Both the position numbers and the translations under genes were made by a program. 64,000 nt of DNA from Sphingopyxis macrogoltabida (GTDB lineage: Bacteria; Pseudomonadota; Alphaproteobacteria; Sphingomonadales; Sphingomonadaceae): positions 1,488,501 to 1,552,500 of the forward strand of contig NZ_CP009429.1 in NCBI RefSeq assembly GCF_001314325.1, given 5' to 3'. Shown piece by piece: positions 23,564 through 32,252 of this stretch (positions are counted from its first letter, which is position 1; every line of letters begins with the position of its first letter). The notes beneath the pieces are model-generated. The model made no database searches. It was given only the letters and a program-made list of their open reading frames with translations, and was not told where the DNA came from.

Positions 23564-25426
23564 ATGCCTTCATATCGTTCGCGCACCACCACCCACGGCC
23601 GTAACATGGCCGGCGCCCGCGGGCTATGGCGCGCGACGGGGATGAAGGATAGCGACTTCGGCAAGCCGATCATCGCGGTCGTCAACAGCTTCACCCAGTT
23701 CGTTCCCGGCCACGTCCACCTGAAGGACCTCGGCCAGATGGTCGCGCGCGAGATCGAGGCGGCGGGCGGGGTTGCCAAGGAATTCAACACGATCGCGGTC
23801 GACGACGGCATTGCGATGGGGCACGACGGGATGCTCTACAGCCTGCCGAGCCGCGACCTGATCGCCGACAGCGTCGAATATATGGTCAACGCACATTGCG
23901 CCGACGCGATGGTGTGCATCTCCAACTGCGACAAGATCACCCCGGGCATGCTGATGGCGGCGCTGCGCATCAATATCCCCGTCGTCTTCGTGTCGGGCGG
24001 ACCGATGGAGGCGGGCAAGGTGGTGCTCAAGGGCAAGGAGGTCGCCCTTGATCTGGTCGATGCGATGGTGGTCGCGGCCGACGAGAAATATACCGACGAG
24101 GAAGTCGCGGCGGTCGAACGCTCGGCGTGTCCGACCTGCGGGTCCTGCTCAGGCATGTTTACCGCCAATTCGATGAACTGCCTGACTGAGGCGCTGGGGC
24201 TGTCGCTGCCCGGCAATGGCTCGACGCTCGCGACCCATGCCGATCGCAAGCAATTGTTCCTGCGCGCGGGGCGGATCGCGGTCGAGATGTGCAAACGCTA
24301 TTATGAGCAGGATGACGAGAGCGTGCTGCCGCGCAATATCGCGACCTTCGAGGCGTTCGAAAATGCGATGAGCCTCGACATCGCGATGGGCGGATCGACC
24401 AACACCGTGCTCCACCTGCTCGCCGCTGCGTTCGAGGCCGGGGTCGATTTCACCATGACCGACATCGACCGGCTGTCGCGCCGCGTGCCGTGCCTGTCGA
24501 AGGTCGCGCCGGCGAAGAGCGACGTCCATATGGAGGATGTCCACCGAGCCGGTGGGATCATGGCGATCCTCGGCGAACTCGAGCGCGCGGGGCTGATCCA
24601 TGCCCATCTGCCGACGGTACACAGCGCCACGCTGGGCGATGCGCTGAACAAATGGGATATCGGGCGGACGAACGACCCCGAGGTGCAGAAGTTCTTCATG
24701 GCGGCGCCCGGGGGCGTGCCGACGCAGGTGGCATTCAGCCAGGACCGGCGCTGGGACGACCTCGACCTCGATCGCGAAGCCGGCGTGATCCGCTCGGCCG
24801 ACCATGCGTTCAGCAAGGACGGCGGGCTGGCGGTGCTGACCGGCAATATCGCCCTCGACGGCTGTATCGTGAAGACCGCAGGCGTCGACGAGAAGATTCT
24901 GAAATTTTCAGGTCCGGCGAAGGTTTATGAAAGCCAGGACGCCGCCGTTGCGGGCATCCTGACCGGACAGGTCGAGTCGGGCGACGTCGTCGTCATTCGC
25001 TACGAGGGACCGAAGGGCGGGCCGGGAATGCAGGAAATGCTCTATCCGACGAGCTATCTGAAGTCGAAGGGGCTCGGCGCCGCCTGCGCGCTAATCACCG
25101 ACGGGCGCTTTTCGGGCGGTACGTCGGGGCTGTCGATCGGCCATGTCTCGCCCGAAGCGGCCGAAGGCGGGACGATCGGCCTGGTCGAAAACGGCGACCG
25201 GATCGAGATCGATATTCCGGCGCGCACCATCACGCTCGCCGTTCCTGAGGGCGAACTGGCTTCGCGCCGAGTAGCGATGGAGGCCAAGGGCGATGCCGCG
25301 TGGCAGCCCGCCAAGCCGCGGCCGCGCAAGGTTTCGGTAGCACTTCAGGCCTATGCTGCGATGACGACGAGCGCCGCGCGCGGCGCGGTGCGCGACCTGT
25401 CGCAGCTTAAGGGGGGCAAGCCATGA
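23564..25426 (+). CDS. ilvD: Dihydroxy-acid dehydratase
   Basis: Iron-sulfur dehydratase of branched-chain amino acid synthesis; it converts 2,3-dihydroxyisovalerate and its homologue to the 2-oxo acids. The 620-residue length and the cysteine motifs [11 protein letters not shown] (about residues 118-128) and [20 protein letters not shown] (about 187-206) are diagnostic of the long IlvD form, as is [19 protein letters not shown] near the C-terminus. A 59-nt AT-rich gap precedes it, so it may have its own promoter in addition to readthrough. It overlaps the next gene by 4 nt. Confidence 0.97.
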   Translation: MPSYRSRTTTHGRNMAGARGLWRATGMKDSDFGKPIIAVVNSFTQFVPGHVHLKDLGQMVAREIEAAGGVAKEFNTIAVDDGIAMGHDGMLYSLPSRDLIADSVEYMVNAHCADAMVCISNCDKITPGMLMAALRINIPVVFVSGGPMEAGKVVLKGKEVALDLVDAMVVAADEKYTDEEVAAVERSACPTCGSCSGMFTANSMNCLTEALGLSLPGNGSTLATHADRKQLFLRAGRIAVEMCKRYYEQDDESVLPRNIATFEAFENAMSLDIAMGGSTNTVLHLLAAAFEAGVDFTMTDIDRLSRRVPCLSKVAPAKSDVHMEDVHRAGGIMAILGELERAGLIHAHLPTVHSATLGDALNKWDIGRTNDPEVQKFFMAAPGGVPTQVAFSQDRRWDDLDLDREAGVIRSADHAFSKDGGLAVLTGNIALDGCIVKTAGVDEKILKFSGPAKVYESQDAAVAGILTGQVESGDVVVIRYEGPKGGPGMQEMLYPTSYLKSKGLGAACALITDGRFSGGTSGLSIGHVSPEAAEGGTIGLVENGDRIEIDIPARTITLAVPEGELASRRVAMEAKGDAAWQPAKPRPRKVSVALQAYAAMTTSAARGAVRDLSQLKGGKP

Positions 25427-25812
25427 TATCGAACCGGGGCGCATTCCTGCCGTTCCTGTTGCTTGCTGGATGCAGCGGCGCCCCCGATAATGGCGAACTC
25501 GCCGAAGCCGAAGCGCGCGGATCGCGCGAGGCGGCCGAAAACGGCCGTATCGAATGCGCGCTCGAAGGAGCGAAGCTGTTCGACCGGACCTGCACCGTCG
25601 AGGAGATGAGTGGTGCCGACGGGACCGTGCTGGTGGTCGGCCGCGGCGATGTCGGATATCGGCGCCTGCTGATCGCGACCGACGGGCGCGGGCTGGTGTC
25701 GGCCGACGGGTCCGAACTGGCAAAGGTCACGATCGTCGGCGACAAGCTGATCGAAGTTGCGGTCGGTGCCGACCGTTATCGCCTGCCCGCCAATACCGGC
25801 GGTCCGAAATAG
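25423..25812 (+). CDS. Small predicted lipoprotein
   Basis: A 129-residue protein with a lipobox LLAGC (lipidated Cys at residue 17) after a short hydrophobic stretch. The mature part contains a pair of cysteines (IECALEG and DRTCTVEE) that may form a disulfide, and alternating beta-type sequence ([20 protein letters not shown]). I do not recognise a characterised family. It overlaps ilvD by 4 nt (ATGA) and lies 31 nt before nnrD. Confidence 0.8.
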   Translation: MISNRGAFLPFLLLAGCSGAPDNGELAEAEARGSREAAENGRIECALEGAKLFDRTCTVEEMSGADGTVLVVGRGDVGYRRLLIATDGRGLVSADGSELAKVTIVGDKLIEVAVGADRYRLPANTGGPK

Positions 25813-25843
25813 GCTTTTGGGCAGGACATGATAGGGTAGCGCC

Positions 25844-27196
25844 ATGTCGATACCCCCGGATGCCCCGATCCTGACCGGCGCCGCGATGCGCGAAGCGGAG
25901 GCGGCGTGCGCGATCCAGGGGACATCGCTTTCGGAGTTGATGGATCATGCGGGAGCGGCGGTTGCCGATACCGCGTGGCGGATGGCGGCGGGAGCGCCGA
26001 TCCTGATCCTCTGCGGTCCCGGTAACAATGGCGGCGACGGCTATGTCGCGGCACAAATGCTCGCGGAGCGTGGAGCGAATGCGCGCGTCGCCGCGCTCGC
26101 GGAGCCGGCGACGAAGTTGGCGACGGCGGCGCGTGCGCGCTGGAACGGACCGGTCGAAACTCTCGATGAGCAGACGAAGCCGGCGCCGCTGATCGTCGAT
26201 GCCTTGTTCGGGGTCGGCCTGTCGCGGCCGCTCGCCGACGGTCTGGCGGCGACGCTGCGCCGTTTCGCCGCGAGCCGCATCCTTGCCGTCGATGTGCCGA
26301 GTGGCGCCGACGGCGATGGGGCCAAGGATTGGGTGCCGCCGCTTCCGGCTGACGTGACGCTGGCGCTCGGGGCGCTGAAGCCGGCGCATGTGCTGTTGCC
26401 GACGGCGGCGGCGTGCGGGCGCGTCCTGCTGGCGCCGATCGGCATCTCGGCGAACCGGGCGATGCGCAGCCTGCCGGCGATACGGCCCGCCAAACCCCGT
26501 CCCGATGCTCACAAGTTCAGCCGCGGGATGGTGCTGGTCTTCGCGGGACCGATGCCGGGCGCCGCCGAACTGACTGCGGCGGCGGCGCTGCGGGCGGGGG
26601 CAGGCTATGTCGTCCTCGACGGCAGCGAGCGGGCGCCGTTCGCCGCGATCATCGTCGAGGGCGAGGACAAGTTCGGCGAACGGCTCGACGATCCGCGCGT
26701 CGGTGCGGTGGTGATCGGGCCGGGCTTTCCGGCGGGCGACGAGCTGCTGTTCGATGTCGAGGCGGTGCTCGATTCGGGCAAGCCGCTCGTCCTCGACGCC
26801 GCGGCGATCGCGGCGGCGTTGCCGCGCCTCTCCGAAACGCCGTGCAAGGCGATCCTGACACCGCACGAAGGCGAGTTCGCGCGCACCTTCCCACAGCTAT
26901 ACGGCAGCAAGATCGATCGCGCGAAGGCCGCCGCCGTGCGGACGCAGGCTGTGGTCGTCTACAAGGGCGCCGACACGATCATCGCCGCGCCCGACGGCCG
27001 CGTTGCTGCCGCTTGGCCGGGCAGCCCGTGGCTCGCGACCGCCGGAACAGGCGATGTCCTCGCGGGGGCGTGCGGCGCGATGCTGGCGCGCGGCGGCGAT
27101 CCCTTCGACGCCGCGGTCGCAGCGGTGGGGTGGCATATCGCGCGCGGGCAGGCTATCGGCCCCGGCCTTGTAGCGGACGATTTGGTAAGAGCATGA
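25844..27196 (+). CDS. nnr: Bifunctional NAD(P)H-hydrate epimerase/dehydratase
   Basis: Repairs damaged NAD(P)HX. The N-terminal YjeF_N epimerase domain (about residues 1-200) shows LCGPGNNGGDGYVAA at about 48-62 and VDALFGVGLSRPL; the C-terminal ribokinase-like dehydratase domain (about 215-445) ends with the catalytic motif ATAGTGDVLAGACGA. The length of 450 is slightly short for the fusion (about 500 in E. coli) but both domains are complete. ATG overlap (27193-27196) couples it to the RNA methyltransferase. Confidence 0.93.
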   Translation: MSIPPDAPILTGAAMREAEAACAIQGTSLSELMDHAGAAVADTAWRMAAGAPILILCGPGNNGGDGYVAAQMLAERGANARVAALAEPATKLATAARARWNGPVETLDEQTKPAPLIVDALFGVGLSRPLADGLAATLRRFAASRILAVDVPSGADGDGAKDWVPPLPADVTLALGALKPAHVLLPTAAACGRVLLAPIGISANRAMRSLPAIRPAKPRPDAHKFSRGMVLVFAGPMPGAAELTAAAALRAGAGYVVLDGSERAPFAAIIVEGEDKFGERLDDPRVGAVVIGPGFPAGDELLFDVEAVLDSGKPLVLDAAAIAAALPRLSETPCKAILTPHEGEFARTFPQLYGSKIDRAKAAAVRTQAVVVYKGADTIIAAPDGRVAAAWPGSPWLATAGTGDVLAGACGAMLARGGDPFDAAVAAVGWHIARGQAIGPGLVADDLVRA

Positions 27197-28398
27197 CGGA
27201 AGCAAATTTGATCGAGCGCATCGCCGCGCGCGGCGATGGCGTGACGGGCGACGGGCGCCACGTGATGGGCGGCGTGCCCGGCGACCGCGTGCGCGACGAC
27301 GGCATCATCATCCCCGGCCCGAACCGCGCCGATCCCCCGTGCCGGCATTTCGGCAAATGCGGCGGCTGCCAGCTCCAGCATGTTGCCGAACCCGCGCTCG
27401 CCGAATTCGTGCGCGATCGCGTCGCTGGTGCGCTGGCCGGACAGGATGTCGCGGGCGGCGAGGTGCTGCCGGCGCACTTGTCGCCGCCTCAGAGCCGCCG
27501 CCGTGCGACGCTCACGGCGCTGCGGACGGGCAAGCAGGTCGCGCTCGGCTTCAACGCGGCGCAGAGCAACCAGATCGTCGACATGCGGATGTGCCCGCTG
27601 CTCCTGCCCGAATTGTTCGCGCTGGTCGCGCCGGTGCGCGAGTTGCTGACGGTCATCGCGCCGCAAAGGCGCCCGGTAAAGGTCAAGCTCCAGATGCTCG
27701 ATCAGGGCGTCGAACTGATCCTCGAGGGCGTGAAGGCCGAAGGGCTCGACGCGGCGATGGCGATCCAGGATTTCGCGGGCGCGCATGGCCTTGCCCGTCT
27801 GGCGATCGATCAGGGCGACGGGCTCGAAACGCTGTGGCAGCCCGAACCGCCGACGGTGCGCTTCGGCGACATATCGGTCGAGGTGCCGCCATTCGCCTTT
27901 TTGCAGGCGACGGCTGCGGGTCAGGCGGCGCTGATCGACGCGGTCCGGCGCGCGATCGGCGATGCCGGTGCGGTTGCCGACCTGTTCGCGGGGGTCGGCA
28001 CCTTCGCGCTGTCGGTGCAGGCCGGGCGCAAAGTCTATGCTGCAGAGGGCGCGCGCGATGCGATCGCGGCGCTGACGGGCGCCGCAAATCGCGCCCGGGC
28101 GCTTGTTGCCACCGAACATCGCGACCTGTTCCGGCGGCCGCTGGTGCCAGCCGAACTGAACCGTTTCGGCGCGGTGATCCTCGATCCGCCGCGGGCGGGG
28201 GCCGAGGAGCAGGTGAAGCAGCTTGCGGCGTCGCAGGTGCCCGTCATCGCTTATGTGAGCTGCAATCCCGCGAGCTTCGCGCGCGATGCGAAGCTGCTGG
28301 TCGCGGGCGGCTATAGGCTCGATTGGGTAAAACCGGTCGGCCAGTTCCGCTGGTCGACCCATGTGGAACTGGCCGCACGTTTCTCACGCCACGGTTAG
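27193..28398 (+). CDS. Class I SAM-dependent RNA uracil-5-methyltransferase (TrmA/RlmC/RlmD family)
   Basis: A 401-residue tRNA/rRNA m5U methyltransferase. The N-terminal iron-sulfur cysteines lie in PCRHFGKCGGCQLQH, with the fourth in MRMCPLL; the SAM-binding loop is VADLFAGVGTFAL; ILDPPRAG and YVSCNPASFARD hold the catalytic residues. The N-terminal TRAM-like part is short. Family members cannot be told apart by eye, so 23S rRNA versus tRNA is left open. The start ATG overlaps the preceding stop; the end shares TTAG at 28395-28398 with the convergent MAPEG gene. Confidence 0.9.
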   Translation: MTEANLIERIAARGDGVTGDGRHVMGGVPGDRVRDDGIIIPGPNRADPPCRHFGKCGGCQLQHVAEPALAEFVRDRVAGALAGQDVAGGEVLPAHLSPPQSRRRATLTALRTGKQVALGFNAAQSNQIVDMRMCPLLLPELFALVAPVRELLTVIAPQRRPVKVKLQMLDQGVELILEGVKAEGLDAAMAIQDFAGAHGLARLAIDQGDGLETLWQPEPPTVRFGDISVEVPPFAFLQATAAGQAALIDAVRRAIGDAGAVADLFAGVGTFALSVQAGRKVYAAEGARDAIAALTGAANRARALVATEHRDLFRRPLVPAELNRFGAVILDPPRAGAEEQVKQLAASQVPVIAYVSCNPASFARDAKLLVAGGYRLDWVKPVGQFRWSTHVELAARFSRHG

Positions 28399-28829
28399 TG
28401 TAGCACGAACCCGATAAAGGCGTGCACGCACAGCGCGATCAGCGCGAGGCTCGCCAGCGCGAAGATGCCGAAGCGCCACATCACGCGGTTCACCGTTGCC
28501 TGAACAAGGCTGTGGACGATGCGTAGCGCGACATAGCCCCATGCGAGCTGCGCGTTGAGCCCGCCGCCCATGCCGCCGATCGCGAGCGCGAGCGCCACGG
28601 CATAGAAGACGGTCGGCTGTTCCATCAGATGGTTGTAGTTATGGGCCTTCCACTGCACTTCGGCGGGCAGCAGATCGTCGAGCCCCTTGCCGGTGCCGCC
28701 GACCAGCTTTGCGGCGTCGATCTTGGCGCGCTGCATCGCCGGGATACGCGTCGCATACATCCACACCCACATGATCATCGACCAGAGCGCGAGCGTCGCG
28801 ACCGGTCCCAATATTGCGTTGTTATCCAT
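28395..28829 (-). CDS. MAPEG family membrane protein (copy 1)
   Basis: A 144-residue four-helix membrane protein. Helices are predicted near 5-27, 73-92, 96-115 and 119-141. HNYNHLMEQPTVFYAVALAL and the RIVHSLVQATVNRVMWRF stretch are typical of the MAPEG superfamily (glutathione-linked membrane enzymes). The ATG at 28829 has GGGGGAG 4-5 nt upstream. It is a paralogue of the adjacent gene, with the same motif order. Its substrate is unknown. Confidence 0.88.
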   Translation of the reverse strand: MDNNAILGPVATLALWSMIMWVWMYATRIPAMQRAKIDAAKLVGGTGKGLDDLLPAEVQWKAHNYNHLMEQPTVFYAVALALAIGGMGGGLNAQLAWGYVALRIVHSLVQATVNRVMWRFGIFALASLALIALCVHAFIGFVLH

Positions 28830-28840
28830 ATTTCTCCCCC

Positions 28841-29272
28841 TCAACCCAAAGTGGCGATGACCGCAAGCAGCGACAGTGCGAGCAGGCACAGCGTCGACAG
28901 CAGGAACAGCGTGAAACGCACCGGAATGCGGTTGACCGTCGCCTGCCACAGACTGTGCACGATGCGCAGCACGACATAGGTCCAGGCAATCCAGACGACA
29001 TAGGCGGGATAGCCGCCCACGGCGTGCAGGATCAGGATGACGGCATAGAAGATCGTCGGCTGCTCGAGCAGATGCGTGTAATTATGCGATTTCCAGTTGA
29101 TTTCGGGCGGCAATATCTTTTCGAGATCGGCGCCGCGCCCGCCCGGCGGCGTTTTCTTGAGGTCGATCCCCGCTTTCTTGAGCGCCGGGAAGCGCGTCGC
29201 GGCAACCCACAGGAACATGACGAGCGTCCATAGGATCAGGACGGCTCCCGGTGCGAGCAGGTTTGCGGACAT
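28841..29272 (-). CDS. MAPEG family membrane protein (copy 2)
   Basis: A 143-residue paralogue of the following gene. It shares SHNYTHLLEQPTIFYAVILI and VVLRIVHSLWQATVNRIPVR with it and has four predicted helices. I prefer the ATG at 29272: the GGGGGAG ribosome site lies at proper spacing to it but only 1-2 nt from the alternative ATG at 29278. The 11-nt gap to copy 1 suggests an operon from a tandem duplication. Confidence 0.88.
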   Translation of the reverse strand: MSANLLAPGAVLILWTLVMFLWVAATRFPALKKAGIDLKKTPPGGRGADLEKILPPEINWKSHNYTHLLEQPTIFYAVILILHAVGGYPAYVVWIAWTYVVLRIVHSLWQATVNRIPVRFTLFLLSTLCLLALSLLAVIATLG

Positions 29273-29338
29273 AGGCATCTCCCCCTGTTGTTCTCCTGCA
29301 ATGCTAGGCCGTGCCCGGCGAGATGCAATCGCAGAACG

Positions 29339-30499
29339 TCATGGCCGTTTGCCGGCGACCTCGGCCCGGATCGCGGGACCGTCGCCGTCGATCCGCGGCG
29401 CGAAGCCGGGTTCGCGGGGCGCGGCGGCGCCATATCTGACCGGCGGCCGCATCTCGTGAAACGCGCCGACGTCGGGGTGGACGCGGCGGCGGAAAAATCC
29501 GGTCGCCTTAAGGTGCGGATCGTCCTTGATATCCTCGAGGTCGCGCACGGCGATGGCGGGAATGTCGTTCGCGGCAAAGATTTCGAGCCATTCGGCGGTC
29601 GTCCGGGCTGGCGTTTTTCGCGCAATTTCGCCGTAGACGAGCGCCATATGCTGGCCGCACATTTTGGCTGCCTCGAAATCCGGCGAGGTGAGGAGCGCGT
29701 CGCTGCCAAGCAGCCCCATCAACCGCGCGGTCGAGGCCGGCGTGTAGGGGACGACCGCGATATGGCCGTCGGCGGTCGGGAACGGCTGGCGGGCCGGGTC
29801 GAGCTGGCGCGGATATCCGGCAGGGCCGATCGGCGGATCGAGCGCCGCATCGCGGAGGTGCTCGGTGAGCATGAAAGCCGCGAAGCATTCGAACATCGGT
29901 ACCTCGACCGCCTGACCTTCGCCGGTTCTGAGTTTGTGGACGAGCGCGGCGAGGATTGCCTGCGCGCCGAACTGGCCGGCGACCTTGTCGGCGATCAGCG
30001 AGGGCAGGTAGCGCGGCCGCGGATCGCCGTCGACGCGCGGCAGCAGGCTGGTCGTCCCGGTCGCGGCCTGGATGACATCGTCATAAGCCTGCAGGTCGGC
30101 ATAGGGGCCGTCCTGCCCGAAACCGGTGCCGTGGATATAGATGATGTCGGGCTTGAGTGCCTTGCACGCCGCATAGTCGAACCCCAGCCGCGCGATCGCC
30201 TTGCCGCGGACATTGTGGATGAAGACGTCGGCGGCCCGGATCAGGTCGCGAAGGACCCCGGCGTCCTCCGGCCGTTTGAGATCGAGCGCGATCGACCTTT
30301 TGCCGCGGTTAACGGTCAGGTGGACCGACCCCATCGTCGGGTCGGAGGCGCCGCTGCCGAGATAGCGCGACACGTCGCCGATGCCCGGGGTTTCGACCTT
30401 GATCACCTCGGCGCCGAGATCGGCGAGCATCTGGGTCGCATAGGGGCCGAAAATCACCGTCGTCAGGTCGATGATGCGGATACCTTCGAGCATGGTCAT
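29339..30499 (-). CDS. CaiB/BaiF family acyl-CoA transferase
   Basis: A 386-residue family III CoA transferase, moving CoA between carboxylic acids. Visible features are the N-terminal IRIIDLTTVIFGPYATQMLADLGAEVIKVE split over the Rossmann-like start, then HNVRGKAIARLG, AYDDVIQAATG and SLIADKVAGQFGAQAI, whose Asp is the expected acyl-bound nucleophile. The second half closes the interlocked dimer fold. Donor and acceptor are unknown; a role in carnitine, bile-acid-like or terpenoid degradation is speculative. Confidence 0.9.
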   Translation of the reverse strand: MTMLEGIRIIDLTTVIFGPYATQMLADLGAEVIKVETPGIGDVSRYLGSGASDPTMGSVHLTVNRGKRSIALDLKRPEDAGVLRDLIRAADVFIHNVRGKAIARLGFDYAACKALKPDIIYIHGTGFGQDGPYADLQAYDDVIQAATGTTSLLPRVDGDPRPRYLPSLIADKVAGQFGAQAILAALVHKLRTGEGQAVEVPMFECFAAFMLTEHLRDAALDPPIGPAGYPRQLDPARQPFPTADGHIAVVPYTPASTARLMGLLGSDALLTSPDFEAAKMCGQHMALVYGEIARKTPARTTAEWLEIFAANDIPAIAVRDLEDIKDDPHLKATGFFRRRVHPDVGAFHEMRPPVRYGAAAPREPGFAPRIDGDGPAIRAEVAGKRP

Positions 30500-30569
30500 T
30501 CAGAGATCGCTCCTTAGCCGCCGACTTTCGCAAAGCGGCGCGTGGGCGCAAGAAAAATCGCTTGGTGGG

Positions 30570-31895
30570 CTAAGCCTCGGCGGCAGCCAACCGGGCCTCG
30601 CCGGCGCCCGCAGCATAGGCGGCCGAAATCCGGCGATAGGACTTCGACCGGAACGCGGCGATCGTCGCGACGACGCCGAGCAGGCCGGTGATCGTGAACA
30701 CAGCGGCGATCCCGCGTTCGGGCCCGCGGCCGTACCAGTCGCCGATCGCGTCGGCCCCCGCGCCGTCGGTCATCAGCGGCACGAAGACGAACTGGGTCAG
30801 CGGCGCGATGAGGAAGGCGGTCAGCGGCGACGCGGCCTGCTCGACCGATTGCGCAAAGCCGAAGACGCGGCCTTGGCGTTCGTAGGGGACGACCTTTTGC
30901 AGCACCGTCTGCTCGGCTGCCTCGGCATAGGGGCCGAGGAAGAGCCACACGAAGCAGCCGATCGCGAGCAGCGGGATCGACGACTGGACGGTGAAGACGG
31001 CGGCGACGATCCATTCGACGAGGCAGACCAAAAGCAGCGTCCGCACCGGATTGGCGCCAAGCCCCGTCCTTGAAATCAGCGCCCCGCTGACGATGAAGGC
31101 GCACGACATCACCGCCCACAACAGGCCCCATTGCTCGACCGCCATCAGCGACAGGCCATAGGCGTCCATCAGCGCCATGAACACGCCGCCGAGCAGGTTG
31201 TTGAGCGCGGTGAAGAGGATCAGCGCGAACAGGCCCGAAATGCCGAGGACAAGGCGAAACGTCCCGGCGAGATCGACGCTGCGTGGGGTATTGTGCGTAC
31301 CGGTGTCGCGGGGTTCGTCGATATGCACGAACAGCAGATGCAGCGCGGCGAGCAGCGACAGGCCGACGGCAAACACCAAAGTTGCGGCGATGCCGCCCCA
31401 CGCGACAAGGAAGCCGCTGATCGCCGAGGTGGTCAGGAAACCAATGCCGCTGACCACGCCGACCAGCCCGTTCGCCCGGTCGCGCCGGTCTTCGGGCACG
31501 AGCAGGGTGACGAGGGTCGGCAGCGCGATCATCCGGATATTGCCGACGATGACGCCGAACATCGTCAGCAGGATGAACAGCCACAGCGTCGCGCTGTCCT
31601 GCCTGACGGCGCGAATATCGGGATCGAGCGCATAGGCGGCGAGCGCGAAGGCATAGATCGCCAGCGATGCGAGGCTCGAAACCAGCATCATGTTGCGCTT
31701 GCGATGATGGTCGACGAGGCTGCCGAACCAGATGCCGAGCGCCGAGGTGAACACCAGATAGATGCCCGCGATCATCCCCGTGGCGAAGACCGACTGGCTC
31801 TCGAGGAAAATCCAGAAGGTGAGCGCGAACCACACCGTGAAGTTGGTGATGTTGGCGACGAGGTTGTTGACGAGGAGATGGTGGAAGGGCTGCAT
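30570..31895 (-). CDS. MFS transporter
   Basis: A 441-residue major facilitator protein with about 12 hydrophobic helices and the loop-2-like motif GSLVDHHRKRNMML near residues 57-70. EDRRDRANGLVG lies in the expected region of the following cytoplasmic loop. It resembles enterobactin-exporter/macrolide-efflux type (EntS/MefA-like) transporters; the substrate is not known. The start ATG is only 12 nt from the edge of a MITE-like element (31908-32177), which therefore contains or displaces the native promoter. Confidence 0.85.
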   Translation of the reverse strand: MQPFHHLLVNNLVANITNFTVWFALTFWIFLESQSVFATGMIAGIYLVFTSALGIWFGSLVDHHRKRNMMLVSSLASLAIYAFALAAYALDPDIRAVRQDSATLWLFILLTMFGVIVGNIRMIALPTLVTLLVPEDRRDRANGLVGVVSGIGFLTTSAISGFLVAWGGIAATLVFAVGLSLLAALHLLFVHIDEPRDTGTHNTPRSVDLAGTFRLVLGISGLFALILFTALNNLLGGVFMALMDAYGLSLMAVEQWGLLWAVMSCAFIVSGALISRTGLGANPVRTLLLVCLVEWIVAAVFTVQSSIPLLAIGCFVWLFLGPYAEAAEQTVLQKVVPYERQGRVFGFAQSVEQAASPLTAFLIAPLTQFVFVPLMTDGAGADAIGDWYGRGPERGIAAVFTITGLLGVVATIAAFRSKSYRRISAAYAAGAGEARLAAAEA

Positions 31896-31907
31896 GGGCG
31901 GCGCAAT

Positions 31908-32177
31908 CTAGGGTCAGGATCCACCAATTGCGCGGTCGAGGCGCCGAAATGGCGAAGATATCGGGTTCGGGCGGGCGCGGCGGGTAGCATCGCTACCCGC
32001 AAGGCCGCGCGGGCCCAAGATCAAAGCCATTTCGACGTCCCTGCGGGATTTGACCGATTTTGCCCATGGCTTCGTCAGCAAGTCTTGGAATATTGACATA
32101 TGCCTTCGCCTTGCCTCCTCGCCCTGCGCAAAATCGCTTCAAACCTCGATCGCGCAATTGGTGAATCCTGACCCTAG
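31908..32177. mobile_element. MITE-like element with 34-nt terminal inverted repeats
   Basis: The left end 31908-31941 and the right end 32144-32177 are inverted copies matching at 32 of 34 positions; both ends read CTAGGGTCAGGAT inward. A TA dinucleotide sits at each outer edge (31909-31910 and 32175-32176), as expected for a TA-target element such as the IS630/Tc1 group. No transposase is inside; the only open frame (61 codons, minus) looks spurious. An internal perfect hairpin lies at 31980-32000 (GCGGGTAGC, ATC loop). This is inference from structure; the family was not checked against other copies. Confidence 0.6.
31980..32000. repeat. Perfect 9-bp hairpin inside the MITE-like element
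   Basis: GCGGGTAGC, a 3-nt ATC loop and GCTACCCGC form a strong stem-loop readable on both strands. It lies 85 nt upstream of the MFS start and within the mobile-like element, and could stop readthrough from the ornithine decarboxylase side or protect an RNA end. Confidence 0.55.
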
Positions 32178-32198
32178 CGCCTTGGTTCGAAAGCGAAA

Positions 32199-32225
32199 GG
32201 GCCGGTCACATTGCTGTGCCGGCCC
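32199..32225 (-). terminator. Rho-independent-type terminator of ornithine decarboxylase
   Basis: Read on the minus strand, a GGGCCGGCAC...GTGACCGGCCC stem with one bulge and a short loop is followed by TTTCGCTTTC. It starts about 28 nt after the ornithine decarboxylase stop, in the right orientation. Confidence 0.65.
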
Positions 32226-32252
32226 CTCGATTCTTGTGGCAGACCCTGAAGG

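Noticed and set aside
31914-32099. A 61-codon frame inside the MITE-like element
   Set aside because: Covers the hairpin and an inverted end of the element, has no ribosome site and no protein-like features; most likely chance.
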